64,000 nt of DNA from Pyxidicoccus parkwaysis (GCF_017301735.1 NZ_CP071090.1:11515001-11579000); one strand, 5' to 3'; positions 22,484-32,215 are shown, counted from the stretch's first letter. Notes: generated by a model from the letters alone, not told the origin. Program-made: numbers and translations.

Positions 22484-24057
22484 GGCGTGACCTCCCGGGC
22501 GCTGCTCTCCGCCGCGGTGGCGGGCGGGACGATGTGGAACTCCACGCGCCGGTTGCGCTCGCGTCCGGCGGCGGTGGCGTTGGTGTCCGCGGGCATGTCC
22601 GGCCCCCGGCCCACCGCTCGCAACCGCTTCGCCTCCACGCCGCGCTGTTCGAGCTGCCGGCACACCGACTCCGCACGCGACTGAGACAGGCGCCGGTTGT
22701 AAGCCGCCGGGCCGATGTTGTCCGTGTGCCCCTCCACCTCCACCAACTCCAACTCCGGATGCTCCCGCAGCACCTTCGCCACCTGCTCCATCAGCGGGAA
22801 CGAGCGCGGCAGCACCTCCGCGCGGTCGAAGGCGAAGAAGACGCGCTCGGTAATCTTGATGCTCTTGTCGGTCAGGTACACCACCTGCCGCACCGACTCC
22901 GGGCAGCCCTGGTTGTACGCAGGGCCAGGCTCGCGCGGGCAGTTGTCCACGCCGTCCGCCACCATGTCCCCGTCCTGGTCCGGAATGTCCGCCACCACGT
23001 CCGGCTCGGGCGGCGCCGCGCCGTCCTCCACCGGAGGCTCCGCGACGGCGGCGACGACGTCACCGGGCCGCCCGTCCCGCGTACCCTCGGGCTCCGGCTT
23101 GCGAGCCACCACCGGCAGTGGCAGGGACGGAGCCTCCTGCTTCGCGCGCAGCGGGTCGAAGCCCACACCCGCGAGCACGCGGAACACCGGCACGCCCGGG
23201 GCCACGCCGAGGCCGGGGCCTCCGAAGGCGAACACCTCGAACCGCTCGCTGAACAGGTAGCGCGCACCGGCCAGCACCTCGCCGGCCCACAGCGCGCCGT
23301 TGGTGAGCGGCGCGGAGGCACGGAGCTGCACCTCGCCGCGCAGCGCGCCGTCCACGTTCGTCACGCCCATCGCGAAGGGAACCTCGGAGCCCACCGAGTG
23401 CGAGCCCACCTGCACGCGCTCGCGAAGCCGCGCGCCCGCCTCCAACGACACGCGCATCCGCTGGAAGACCTTCCCCACCGCGAGGCGCGGCGTCGCGCTC
23501 CAGTGCCCGTCGCCCAGCAGCGCCTCGCTCCGGCCCAGCGGCAGCCCCGCTTCCACCTCGGCCGCCAGGTCCACCAGCGCGCCGTCCGTTTCGCGCAGCA
23601 GGCCCACGCGCGCGCGCACCACCGGAGTGCCCATGCCGGAGCGCCGCAGCTCGCCCAGCCCCAGGCCCGTCAGCGACATGCCGCCCTGGCCCAGCAGCAC
23701 CGGCACCGCCGCGCCCAATTCCAGACGCGGGTGCGGTGCCACGGCCACCGCGAGGTGCAGCAGCGCACGCTCGCGCACCACCTCGCCTACGCGGCGTCCG
23801 TCTCGCACCATGACGAGCGGGTGGTGCTCGTAGTGCGTCACCACCGCGAGCCGCAGTGCGCCCGGCTCCAGCAGCATGGCGTCCGAGCCCAGCATCGCGC
23901 CTCTTGAGGTGGGCGATACGGTGAGACGCTCGAGGTCGAAGGCGGGCAGCCGTGGCGGCTCGCCCTCGGCGGCGACGGCGAAGGTGCTCGCGAAGAAGCA
24001 GGACAGCGCGGCGGCGGCCAGCCGGCTCCTGGACGACAGTAGGGGGACGTCTCGCAT
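22480..24057 (-). CDS. OmpA-family outer-membrane protein with a thrombospondin type 3-like calcium repeat
   Basis: Protein of 525 residues starting MRDVPLLSSRSRLAAAALSC, a signal peptide. Residues 60-330 are a beta-barrel-like region. Then comes DIPDQDGDMVADGVDNCPRE, a Ca-binding thrombospondin type 3-like segment, followed by the C-terminal OmpA domain (about 390-510): FFAFDRAEVLPRSFPLMEQV, VEVEGHTDNIGPAAYNRRLS and RAESVCRQLEQRGVEAKRL, which binds peptidoglycan. The protein should link the outer membrane to the cell wall. It is the first gene of a two-gene unit with the MYXO-CTERM protein. A 250-bp divergent promoter region separates it from the TonB-dependent receptor. Confidence 0.9.
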   Translation of the reverse strand: MRDVPLLSSRSRLAAAALSCFFASTFAVAAEGEPPRLPAFDLERLTVSPTSRGAMLGSDAMLLEPGALRLAVVTHYEHHPLVMVRDGRRVGEVVRERALLHLAVAVAPHPRLELGAAVPVLLGQGGMSLTGLGLGELRRSGMGTPVVRARVGLLRETDGALVDLAAEVEAGLPLGRSEALLGDGHWSATPRLAVGKVFQRMRVSLEAGARLRERVQVGSHSVGSEVPFAMGVTNVDGALRGEVQLRASAPLTNGALWAGEVLAGARYLFSERFEVFAFGGPGLGVAPGVPVFRVLAGVGFDPLRAKQEAPSLPLPVVARKPEPEGTRDGRPGDVVAAVAEPPVEDGAAPPEPDVVADIPDQDGDMVADGVDNCPREPGPAYNQGCPESVRQVVYLTDKSIKITERVFFAFDRAEVLPRSFPLMEQVAKVLREHPELELVEVEGHTDNIGPAAYNRRLSQSRAESVCRQLEQRGVEAKRLRAVGRGPDMPADTNATAAGRERNRRVEFHIVPPATAAESSAREVTP

Positions 24058-24307
24058 GGAGGGGGTTCTCCGGGGTGGAGAACAAGGTGGTGAGCGCTCC
24101 GGCCAACGTCCTCCCGCCCGGATGGCGGAGCCCCCTGTCCTTCCCTCGACGCGGTGCGCTGGAGCGTCCACCGCCTGACGGATGGAGGGAACTTCGACGG
24201 GGTGAGGGCAGTCAGGCGGGTTGCTTCACGTGGGGGTGCTTGTCACCCATTGCCGTCCCTGGCCTCATGCAGTCTCAGGGGCCGACGCGAACGACACCGT
24301 GAAGGAC

Positions 24308-27229
24308 ATGACTCGTCGAAAGAGGTGGCGGAGGGGGAGCCCCCGGAGGCACGCGCTCGTGCTGGCGCTGCTCGTGCCGGTGCTGGCCGCGCATGCCCAG
24401 GCCGTGGGCGCGCCGGACGGAGGCCTTCCCGACGCGGCCGTGGCTCCTCCGCAAACCGTCGAGCGGGAGGTGCTGCACACGGACGCGGGCTGGGCGATGG
24501 ATCCGGCCGCTGCCGCCTCGGAGCCGGCCGCGGACGCGGGCATGCCGCAGCCGGCCTTCGTGCCGCCGTCGCTGGTGGCGGACTCTCCCGCGGCGTACCC
24601 GCCGCAGCTCGCGGCGGAGGGAATCGCGGGCGTGGTGAAGCTGGAGCTCCTCCTCGACGAGGCGGGCGAGGTGGAATCCGCCACGCTGGTGGAGGGCCTG
24701 CACCCGCAGCTGGACCGGGCCGCGCTGCACGCCGCGCCCATGCTGCGCTTCCACCCGGCCACCCTCGACGGGCAGCCGGTGCGCGTGCGCCTCTTCTTCG
24801 AGTATCGCTTCGAGGCCCCCACGCCGGTGGCGGCCGTGGACGGAGGCGTGGCTCCCGAGGGGCCCGTCACCCTGCGCGGCCTGGTGCGCACGCGGGGCAA
24901 CCGCCGTCCCATTCCTGGCGCCGTGCTGGTGTCGGACGCGCTGCCGGATGCGCCGGTGCAGGCGGACGAGCACGGCCGCTTCGAGGCGCGCTGGCCCGTG
25001 GGCGTGCACAAGGTCCGCGTGGTGGCGCCCGGCCACAAGCCCTTCGTCTTCCGCGAGACGCTCAACGCGAAGGAGGCGCTGGAGGTCGTCTACGGCCTGG
25101 AGCCGCTCGTCATCAACCCCTACGAGACGGTGGTGCGCGGAGACCGCGAGCGCACCGAGGTGAGCCGCGTCACCCTGCACGACGCGGAATTGCGCGAGGT
25201 GCCGGGCACCATGGGCGACCCGTTCCGCGTCGTCATGCTGATGCCCGGCGTGGGCAGCATGCTGTCCGGTGTGGCGTACCCGGTGGTGCGCGGCAGCCAG
25301 CCCTCGTCCACCGGCTACTTCCTCGACGGCATCCGCGTCCCCATCCTCTTCCACCTGTTCCTCGGCCCGGCCGTCATCCACCCGGACTTCCTCGACGCCA
25401 TCGACTTCTATCCGGGCACGCCGCCGCCGAAGTACGGACGGCTGATGGGCGGCGCCATCGACGGGCGCCTCAGCCGCCCGCGCGACGACGGCGTCCACGG
25501 CAGCGCGTACGCGGACCTCATCAACGCGGGCTTCTTCATCGAGACGCCCTTCGAGGACACGCACACCAACGTCAGCCTCGCGGGCCGCTACTCGTACACG
25601 CCCTGGATTATCGCCCTCGCGGCCAACAGCCTTCAGTCCCCGCCCGCGCCGGGCCGGGAGAACCCGAAGGTGGTGCTCGACTTCTGGGACTACCAGGGCC
25701 GCATCGAACAGGACGTCGGCCGGGGCAAGCTGCGGCTGTTCGCCTTCGGCTCCTCGGACACCTTCGGCTCCGAGGCGCAGGACGACTTCAGCAGCACCTC
25801 GCTCCAGTCCATCATCTTCCACCGCGTGGACCTGCGCTTCCGCCACCCGGTGGGCCCCGGTGAATTCGAGGCCGGCGCCACCTGGGGCCTGGACCGCTTC
25901 TCCATCATCAACCAGGACGTGGCCGACAACGCGAACGCCGTCTACATCGACCAGGGCACGCTGTCCGCGCGCCTGGGCTACACGATGACGGTGTCACCCC
26001 AGGTGGCCCTGCGCGCCGGCGCGGACATCGACTCCAAGCGCGCCATCGTCGACATCCTCGACGAGACGCGGGACAGCTCCGAGCAGGTGGAGACGGCCCC
26101 CGTCGCGATTGGCACCTTCGTGGGCGCGTACGCGGAGGCGGTGTGGACGCCCGACGACAAGTGGTCCGTGGTGCCCGGCCTGCGCGCGGACAGCTACCAC
26201 CTGTCTCCGGGCATCAACCACTCCGTGCTGGAGCCGCGCCTCACCGTGCGCAGGAAGCTGTCGGACCGGCTCACCCTCAAGGGCGGCGCGGGCGTCTTCC
26301 ACCAGCCGCCCACGTCCCTCATCAGCCTGCCCGTGGTGGACGTGGGCAGCCTGCTGCTCGGGTTGCAGGAGGGCATTCAGCTCTCCATGGGCGCCGAGTG
26401 GAAGGCGTGGCGCGACCTCGAAGTGAACATGGACGTCTACGTCAACCCCATGGTGCGCACCATCGAGCTGACGCCCTTCTCCGACGAGGGGCTGGTGGAT
26501 GACGTGGACCCGGACCTCCCCGGCGACGTGGAGGTGACGAAGGGCGCCCGCGAGGCGAAGGCCCTGCGCCGCGCCTTCCGGCAGGAGGACGACGACAACA
26601 ACGGCGGCGGCCTCATCCCGGACCGCGGCGACATCGACTTCCCGGACTTCACCAGCAAGGGCCTGGCGTACGGCATGGAGCTGCTCATCCGCCACCCGCT
26701 GGGGAACAACTGGTTCGGGTGGCTCTCGTACACGCTGCAGCGCAGCACCCGCCAGACGCGCTTCTACCGCTACGACGCGGAGGGCAACGTCATTGGCGAG
26801 GACCAGAAGGACCTGCCCTTCGTCTTCGACCAGACGCACATCCTCAACCTGGTGCTCAGCTACAAGTTCTCCAACAGCGTCACGTTGGGAGGCGTGGTGC
26901 ACTTCAACACGGGCCGCCCGGAGTACGGCTCGCTGGGCACGCAGACGCACCGGCAGGGCGTGGACGCGGCGGGCCGGCCGGCCTGGGTGAAGGCGGACCG
27001 GGACCGCGTGGACCGGCTGCCGGGCTTCCTGCGCTTCGACCTGCGGCTGTCCAAGGCGTGGGTCTACGACTCCTTCAACCTGGAGGCGTACCTGGACATG
27101 CTCAACGTCACCATCAGCCGCGAGACGGTGGGTTTCGAGTACAACGGCGGTGGCGGCCGGACGCTCACCAAGGAAGCGGTGGGGCTACCCGTGGTGCTGC
27201 CCATCCTCGGAGTGAAGGGCCGCTATTGA
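24308..27229 (+). CDS. TonB-dependent receptor with an N-terminal TonB-like domain
   Basis: Protein of 973 residues; the ATG at 24308 gives a basic start and hydrophobic core (RRHALVLALLVPVLAAHAQA), a signal peptide. Residues about 85-185 (YPPQLAAEGIAGVVKLELLL, LVEGLHPQLDRAALHAAPML, FHPATLDGQPVRVRLFFEYR) look like the C-terminal domain of TonB. A carboxypeptidase-like regulatory domain follows (LRGLVRTRGNRRPIPGAVL), then the plug domain (VMLMPGVGSMLSGVAYPVVR, GSQPSSTGYFLDGIRVPILF) and a barrel of about 600 residues. The ligand is unknown. A receptor carrying its own TonB-like domain is unusual. The gene stands alone and divergent from the OmpA-type gene. Confidence 0.88.
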   Translation: MTRRKRWRRGSPRRHALVLALLVPVLAAHAQAVGAPDGGLPDAAVAPPQTVEREVLHTDAGWAMDPAAAASEPAADAGMPQPAFVPPSLVADSPAAYPPQLAAEGIAGVVKLELLLDEAGEVESATLVEGLHPQLDRAALHAAPMLRFHPATLDGQPVRVRLFFEYRFEAPTPVAAVDGGVAPEGPVTLRGLVRTRGNRRPIPGAVLVSDALPDAPVQADEHGRFEARWPVGVHKVRVVAPGHKPFVFRETLNAKEALEVVYGLEPLVINPYETVVRGDRERTEVSRVTLHDAELREVPGTMGDPFRVVMLMPGVGSMLSGVAYPVVRGSQPSSTGYFLDGIRVPILFHLFLGPAVIHPDFLDAIDFYPGTPPPKYGRLMGGAIDGRLSRPRDDGVHGSAYADLINAGFFIETPFEDTHTNVSLAGRYSYTPWIIALAANSLQSPPAPGRENPKVVLDFWDYQGRIEQDVGRGKLRLFAFGSSDTFGSEAQDDFSSTSLQSIIFHRVDLRFRHPVGPGEFEAGATWGLDRFSIINQDVADNANAVYIDQGTLSARLGYTMTVSPQVALRAGADIDSKRAIVDILDETRDSSEQVETAPVAIGTFVGAYAEAVWTPDDKWSVVPGLRADSYHLSPGINHSVLEPRLTVRRKLSDRLTLKGGAGVFHQPPTSLISLPVVDVGSLLLGLQEGIQLSMGAEWKAWRDLEVNMDVYVNPMVRTIELTPFSDEGLVDDVDPDLPGDVEVTKGAREAKALRRAFRQEDDDNNGGGLIPDRGDIDFPDFTSKGLAYGMELLIRHPLGNNWFGWLSYTLQRSTRQTRFYRYDAEGNVIGEDQKDLPFVFDQTHILNLVLSYKFSNSVTLGGVVHFNTGRPEYGSLGTQTHRQGVDAAGRPAWVKADRDRVDRLPGFLRFDLRLSKAWVYDSFNLEAYLDMLNVTISRETVGFEYNGGGGRTLTKEAVGLPVVLPILGVKGRY

Positions 27230-27314
27230 GCAATGAGAATGATGGATAGCGCACGCTTGGCCGCCCGAGCGGCCGCCGTGCCGGGCGCGCCCTTCGACGG
27301 GCCGGTGTAATCCT

Positions 27315-29777
27315 ATGAGCATGTTTGTTCCCAACGCCCCCGCCCTCGGGGCCTTGGGACCGGAAGCACTCCGGACCGCCGCACAGCCAGGTGACCTCTT
27401 CATGTTCCAGGACGGGATTCCGACGATGACCGGGTGGTGGGAGCGGTTGGGGGCCCCCGCTCCCCGCCACGCGGTGACGGCGCCAAACCTCATGCTGGCG
27501 CCCCAGCTCCTTCCGCCCGACGAGCCCGCGCACCCCTCCACGCTGATGGAGACCGAGGTGCCCGCGGTGCTGCTGGTGGACGACAACCCCTCCAACCTGG
27601 TGTCGCTGGAGGCCATCCTCGAGCCGCTCGGCGTGCGGATGGACAAGGCCACCTCCGGTGAGCAGGCGCTGCGCTTCCTCTTGCGCGAGGAGTACGCCGT
27701 CATCCTGCTCGACGTGCGCATGGCGGGGCTGAGCGGCTTCGAGACGGCAGCGCTCATCAAGCAGCGCGAGCGCACGCGCAACGTCCCCATCATCTTCCTC
27801 ACCGCCTACGGCCGCGACGACGTGGAGGTCATCGCGGGCTACGCCACCGGCGCGGTGGACTTCCTGCAGAAGCCCTTTCCGCCGGAGGTGCTGCGCTCGA
27901 AGGTGTCCGTCTTCGTGGAGCTGTTCCGCGCGCAGCAGCAGGTGCGGCGCCAGTCGGAGCTCTTGAAGCAGAAGGAGGCCGAGGCCCGCGACGCGGCGCT
28001 GCGCGCGTCCGGCTACATCGACCGGCTGCGCGACTTCACCGCGCGCCTGTCAGAAGCGGGCACGGTGGAGGAGGTGTGCCGCGCCCTCTTCGAGCAGGGA
28101 CTGGTGGCGGCCGGAGCGAAGGCGGCGGCCGTCAACCTGCTGGACGAGGCGGGTGAGGCGCTCGAGGTCGTTGACTCCATCGGCTTCTCGGAGGTGGTGC
28201 TGGCGCAGTGGCGGCGGGTACCGCTGTCCGCGGACATTCCGCTCACCCAGGTGGTGCGGGAGCAGCGGCCCATCTGGCTGGGCTCGCCGGAGGAGTGGCA
28301 CGCGAGCTACCCGGAGGTGGATGCGCGCGGCATCCACGAGGCGGCGGTGTCGCTGCCGCTGATGGTGAAGGGCCGGGCGATGGGCGCGATTGGACTGTCC
28401 TTCGCGCGCCCGCGCGTCTTCTCGGAGATGGACCGGGCCTTCTTCACCGCGCTGGCGCACGCGTGCGCGCAGGCGCTGGAGCGGGTGCGGCTGGCCACCG
28501 AAGAGCGCCGCGCCCACGAGCAGGCGCGCCTGGCGGCCGCGCGGCTGCGGCTGCTCAGCGAGGCCTCGGACGCGTTCAGCGTGGCCAACCGGAACCTGGA
28601 CGGGCTGCTGAACACGATTGCCGGCCAGGTGATGCGGAACCTGTCGGAGTCCTGCGCGCTCTTCCTGCTGTCCGGCGACGGCGAGCGGCTGGAGTTGATG
28701 GCCTTCCACCATGAGAATTCGGAGGCGGAGGCGCTCTACCGCGAGGTGCTCCAGGTGCCGCTGCGCTCGGGCGAGAGCTTCAGCGGGCGCGTGCTGGAGA
28801 GCGGCCAGCCACAAATCCTCCCGATGGTGACGCAGGAGTCGCTGCTGGCGATGGTGAAGCCGGAGCACCAGGAGGCGCTCCGGCGCTTCCCCATCCACAG
28901 CCTGGTGGGCGTGCCGCTGCGCATGCAGGGGCGTGTCGTGGGCGTGCTGACGTTGTGCCGCTTCAGTCAGGGACGGCCCTTCACCCGGGATGATTTGGGG
29001 TTGCTGGAGGAGCTGGCGGCGAAGGCGGCGCTGTCGATTGAGAACGCGCGCCTGTTCGCGGAGCAGCAGCGCACGCAGGAGGAATTGCGGCGCCGCGCCG
29101 AGTTCGAGCAGCAGTTGGTGGGCATCGTCTCGCACGATTTGCGCAACCCGCTGGCGGCCATCTCCATGTCCGCGGGGCTGATGGAGAAGAAGGGCGAGCT
29201 GTCTGACTCGCAGAAGCGCATGGTGGTGCGCATCAACCAGGCCACCGAGCGCGCGGCGCGGATGATTCGCGACCTGCTGGACTTCACCAAGGCGCGGCTG
29301 GGCGGCGGCATTGCCTTGCACCGGCAGCCGACGGACCTGAAGGACGTGGTGCACCAGGTGGTGGACGAGGTGCTGGTGGCGCACCAGGGACGGCGCGTGG
29401 AGCTGGACGTGGAGTCCGAGCTGAAGGGCGCGTGGGACCCGGACCGGATTGCGCAGGTGCTGACGAATCTGCTCAGCAACGCGCTGACGTACAGCCCCGC
29501 GGACGCGCCAGTGCGGGTGGGGGCGAGGCTGGACGGGGACAGCGCGGTGCTGACCATCTTCAACGGCGGCGCGCCGATTCCGGCGGAGCTGATGCCGCGC
29601 CTCTTCGAGCCGATGACGCGCGGCATGCTGAAGGAGGGCCAGTCGAGCCGGAGCATCGGCCTGGGGCTCTACATCGTCCGCGACATCGTCCAGGGCCACG
29701 GTGGCGGAGTGGACGTGGTGTCCGCGGCGGACCACGGCACCACGTTCACGGTGCGGCTGCCCCGGCACGGGGGCTGA
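27315..29777 (+). CDS. Histidine kinase with N-terminal receiver domain and two GAF domains
   Basis: Protein of 820 residues. After 80 low-complexity residues (an internal ATG at about 27546, METEVPAVLLVDD, is another possible start), a receiver domain follows: VLLVDDNPSNLVSLEAIL, AVILLDVRMAGLSGFETA and DFLQKPFPPEVL. Then a coiled coil (RRQSELLKQKEAEARDAALR), two GAF domains (about 245-395 and 415-570), HisKA with His607 in GIVSHDLRNPLAAISMSAGL, and HATPase (NLLSNALTYSPADAPVRVG, SIGLGLYIVRDIVQGHGGG). With the receiver first, the kinase may be controlled by phosphate from another kinase. No membrane segment. Confidence 0.9.
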   Translation: MSMFVPNAPALGALGPEALRTAAQPGDLFMFQDGIPTMTGWWERLGAPAPRHAVTAPNLMLAPQLLPPDEPAHPSTLMETEVPAVLLVDDNPSNLVSLEAILEPLGVRMDKATSGEQALRFLLREEYAVILLDVRMAGLSGFETAALIKQRERTRNVPIIFLTAYGRDDVEVIAGYATGAVDFLQKPFPPEVLRSKVSVFVELFRAQQQVRRQSELLKQKEAEARDAALRASGYIDRLRDFTARLSEAGTVEEVCRALFEQGLVAAGAKAAAVNLLDEAGEALEVVDSIGFSEVVLAQWRRVPLSADIPLTQVVREQRPIWLGSPEEWHASYPEVDARGIHEAAVSLPLMVKGRAMGAIGLSFARPRVFSEMDRAFFTALAHACAQALERVRLATEERRAHEQARLAAARLRLLSEASDAFSVANRNLDGLLNTIAGQVMRNLSESCALFLLSGDGERLELMAFHHENSEAEALYREVLQVPLRSGESFSGRVLESGQPQILPMVTQESLLAMVKPEHQEALRRFPIHSLVGVPLRMQGRVVGVLTLCRFSQGRPFTRDDLGLLEELAAKAALSIENARLFAEQQRTQEELRRRAEFEQQLVGIVSHDLRNPLAAISMSAGLMEKKGELSDSQKRMVVRINQATERAARMIRDLLDFTKARLGGGIALHRQPTDLKDVVHQVVDEVLVAHQGRRVELDVESELKGAWDPDRIAQVLTNLLSNALTYSPADAPVRVGARLDGDSAVLTIFNGGAPIPAELMPRLFEPMTRGMLKEGQSSRSIGLGLYIVRDIVQGHGGGVDVVSAADHGTTFTVRLPRHGG

Positions 29778-29786
29778 GTGGCGGGG

Positions 29787-29805
29787 CGCGGAGGGCTGCT
29801 CCGCG
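29787..29805. terminator. Small GC hairpin between convergent genes
   Basis: CGCGGAG, a five-base loop and CTCCGCG form a perfect 7-bp stem between the kinase gene and the convergent immunity gene. No T-run follows. Confidence 0.35.
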
Positions 29806-29832
29806 TGCTCGCCCGACCTCCGGACTCGACGC

Positions 29833-30741
29833 TCAGTCGAGCAGCCGGCGCTCCCAGCGGCGCAGCTCGGCCTCGGTGAGGCTTGAATCGAGAAGGTACT
29901 CCTCGTGGAAGAGCCAGGGCTCCAGGACGCGCGCCAGCTCGCGGTAGGCCGGCGGCATGCGCCCCTCCTCTCCAGCTTCCGGCTGCGGGCCGAGCGTGAC
30001 GACGACGCGCTCGCCTTCCAGTGGCTGCACGGTGACGCCGGGGGAGTGGAGGCGTGCGCGGAGGCCGGAGGCGCCTCCGAGCTCGCCCAGCACGGGCTGG
30101 CCCAGGAAGGTCAGCCACGAGGGCGCGCGGACCTTCGTGCCCAGCTCCACCGCGAGCTTGCTGAGTCTGGGGGCATCCATGCCCGGGTAGAGGAAGAGCA
30201 GCTTGCGGAGCTCGGGCTTGGCGTAGAGCAGGTTGCTCTCGGTGTTGAAGGCGAAGCCCGCGTGGCCGGAGCAGAAGGGAAGGGGGGCGGCCAGCTCCAG
30301 CGCCAGCTCGCGCACATGCCCTGGACCGTGTTCCTCCAGGTACTCGGTGGGCAGCCAGAAGCTGACAGCACATAACGTCGTGGGCTCTCCCGAAGGAGGA
30401 CCCAAGAGAGCGCCGTAGGAGCCGTAGTAGTCGAGGCGAAATCGTTGCTCTCCGCTGGTGATGTCGCTCAGCTGGATGATGAAGCGCGTGCCTTCGAGCA
30501 CCTCCCTGCGAAGGCGCTCCCACGCAGCATCGTCGAGGTCATCCCAGGAGTAGCCCCCGGTTGAGCACTCGCTGAGGACGTCATTGCCCAGCACGCGCCG
30601 GTAGCGGTCGATGGAGCGCAGGAGCGCGGGAGCTACCTCCTCATGCGGATGGCGCATGTAGAAGTTGATGCTCAGGGCCTCGCGCGCGATGGGCACACCG
30701 TTGGGCTTCCGGAGGCGAATCCGCAGAGGGGGCTTGTTCAT
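29833..30741 (-). CDS. DUF3396 (type VI immunity family) protein
   Basis: Protein of 302 residues from the ATG at 30741 (MNKPPLRIRLRKPNGVPIAR). Several stretches are characteristic of the DUF3396 family: SFWLPTEYLEEHGPGHVREL, LPFCSGHAGFAF, PSWLTFLGQPVLGELGG and a late YRELARVLEPWLF. No signal peptide, so it is cytoplasmic. Members of the family are known or predicted immunity proteins for type VI secreted and other polymorphic toxins. Its start overlaps the stop of the upstream lipoprotein gene in an ATGA, the usual layout of a toxin/immunity pair. Confidence 0.85.
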   Translation of the reverse strand: MNKPPLRIRLRKPNGVPIAREALSINFYMRHPHEEVAPALLRSIDRYRRVLGNDVLSECSTGGYSWDDLDDAAWERLRREVLEGTRFIIQLSDITSGEQRFRLDYYGSYGALLGPPSGEPTTLCAVSFWLPTEYLEEHGPGHVRELALELAAPLPFCSGHAGFAFNTESNLLYAKPELRKLLFLYPGMDAPRLSKLAVELGTKVRAPSWLTFLGQPVLGELGGASGLRARLHSPGVTVQPLEGERVVVTLGPQPEAGEEGRMPPAYRELARVLEPWLFHEEYLLDSSLTEAELRRWERRLLD

Positions 30742-31544
30742 CGTTCGACTCCTATCCTGGGGACCACGCGCGCGGGTGGTGCTTTCAAAGCCGCTTGATA
30801 GACCTCCCCTTGATTGAATTTCTGGTGTGGATGCCCTGATGGGTACGTTTCCCACTTGGGCATGCCATCCAGGTGGAAGCAGGGGAACTTGAAGTCATAG
30901 ACCGCCTGGATGTGAAGCGGATTTCCCGTGTGGATGACGACGTCGGGAACGAGCGTCCCCCGCAGTTCGCCCTGGTTGCCGGACTCCCGTAGTGCCTCGA
31001 CATCGTCATCGGGAATGTGCTTCGTCTGTCCGGACTGCGGGTCGTAGCGATAGTGCGGCTCCAGGCTGAAGCGCCCGGGCCGCAGCTTGCCCAGCCGCTT
31101 CTGCGCACACTTGCGTGCCTCCAGATGCATCTCCGTGCCGAGCTGCATGGAGCGGCTCACACGCCGGCCCGCCGCATCCGTCACCTGCTGATTGCACTCC
31201 TCTCGCGTGGGACTCGGGCTCGCGAAGTCCTGGCGGTGCCGGAGCAGGACCTCCGAGCGGGCGAGGTCGGCGCACTCGGTCAGCGTCGCGTCGATGAGGT
31301 CCCTTTCGGGGTTCTCCAACGCGTGTACCACCACGTAGCCAGTCACCGCCGCCGAGGCCAGGATGGAGCTTCCCGCCTCCCCTCCGGCCAGGGCCGCGCA
31401 GTTCGCGGAGGGCTGCCGGCAGGTGTTGGTTACCGTGTCGAGGCGGTAGGTCTCGGCACGGCGCGGGTTGGACGTGGCCGCGCATCCCCCCAGGAGCACG
31501 CAGCCCAGGAGAATCAACGCGTACCGTGAATGGCGTGGGAGCAT
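30738..31544 (-). CDS. Lipoprotein with a probable PD-(D/E)XK nuclease domain, candidate toxin
   Basis: Protein of 268 residues. The lipobox LLGGC puts the lipid on Cys21. Residues 30-130 are helical with several Cys. The C-terminal half contains the outline of a PD-(D/E)XK nuclease: Glu138 in a helix (MQLGTEMHLEARKC), Asp201 in GTLVPDVVIHTG, and D217-F-K219 in IQAVYDFKFPC; further on are GHPHQKFNQGEVYQAALK and a final strand. The motif reading is an inference. A lipoprotein toxin followed by an immunity gene is the plan of the SitAI toxins that myxobacteria pass to neighbours by outer-membrane exchange; other delivery routes are possible. The immunity gene overlaps by four bases. Confidence 0.65.
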   Translation of the reverse strand: MLPRHSRYALILLGCVLLGGCAATSNPRRAETYRLDTVTNTCRQPSANCAALAGGEAGSSILASAAVTGYVVVHALENPERDLIDATLTECADLARSEVLLRHRQDFASPSPTREECNQQVTDAAGRRVSRSMQLGTEMHLEARKCAQKRLGKLRPGRFSLEPHYRYDPQSGQTKHIPDDDVEALRESGNQGELRGTLVPDVVIHTGNPLHIQAVYDFKFPCFHLDGMPKWETYPSGHPHQKFNQGEVYQAALKAPPARVVPRIGVER

Positions 31545-31654
31545 GGGCTTGCCTCAGCGGGTCGAAGGAAGCTGCAAGGCAGGATGTCACGAGCTCGCGC
31601 GACCCTGTGAGGTTCCAGGCAGGGCATCGCCCGCGCGGAACAGGGAAGAAGTCG

Positions 31655-32125
31655 ATGACGGCCGAACATCCGTGGGACGGCAACTGGAAGGCCCGCCTGT
31701 ATGAGCGTGTCCGTGAGCACGGGTACGATTCGCTCACCGCCTTTGCCGAAGCGCGCCCCACCTCATCGCTCGTGGAGCTGGCTGAAGAACTCGGCAGAGG
31801 CGACATCGCCGGGGTGCAGGTGTTCAGCGGGTTGGTCGCCGAGGCGGAGCGAAGCAAGCAAGTTACGCGATTGGTGCGGGGACAATTCGTGCGAGAACTG
31901 TCCGAGTTCCTCCCCAACGGCTGGCCCACCGTCCTGGACGAGGACGCTCGCATGGAGGTCGCCATTGCGCTCGGCCAGTGGGCTGCCTACACCCCAGAAA
32001 CGCATCTGGAACGCGTACGGCGCGCCGGCGACGCGCTCATGGCCTCGCCGCCCCCACCCGGTTGGCGCCCACGAGGCCCCGACGACGAGCTGCTCCGCAC
32101 ACTCCTGCCAGACGACGCCGCTTGA
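31655..32125 (+). CDS. Conserved-looking hypothetical protein
   Basis: Protein of 156 residues from the ATG at 31655, preceded by GGGAAGAAG. It is mostly helical and soluble: MTAEHPWDGNWKARLYERVR, LTAFAEARPTSSLVELAEEL, VRELSEFLPNGWP, and a C-terminal part PPPPGWRPRGPDDELLRTLL. I do not recognise a domain. It is divergent from the lipoprotein toxin gene; a role as further immunity protein is possible but unsupported. Confidence 0.6.
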   Translation: MTAEHPWDGNWKARLYERVREHGYDSLTAFAEARPTSSLVELAEELGRGDIAGVQVFSGLVAEAERSKQVTRLVRGQFVRELSEFLPNGWPTVLDEDARMEVAIALGQWAAYTPETHLERVRRAGDALMASPPPPGWRPRGPDDELLRTLLPDDAA

Positions 32126-32215
32126 CCCGGCGCGGCACGGTGGCGCGGCTGTACCCGCACGAGGCCTGAAGTACGGTGCAGCCGTCGTGACCCCCGCTGT
32201 TCCGGAGGCACCCGC

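Noticed and set aside
24154..25863. Alternative plus-strand frame inside the TonB-dependent receptor gene
   Set aside because: Arg/Gly/Ala/Pro-rich shadow of the true frame, which shows the full receptor domain order.
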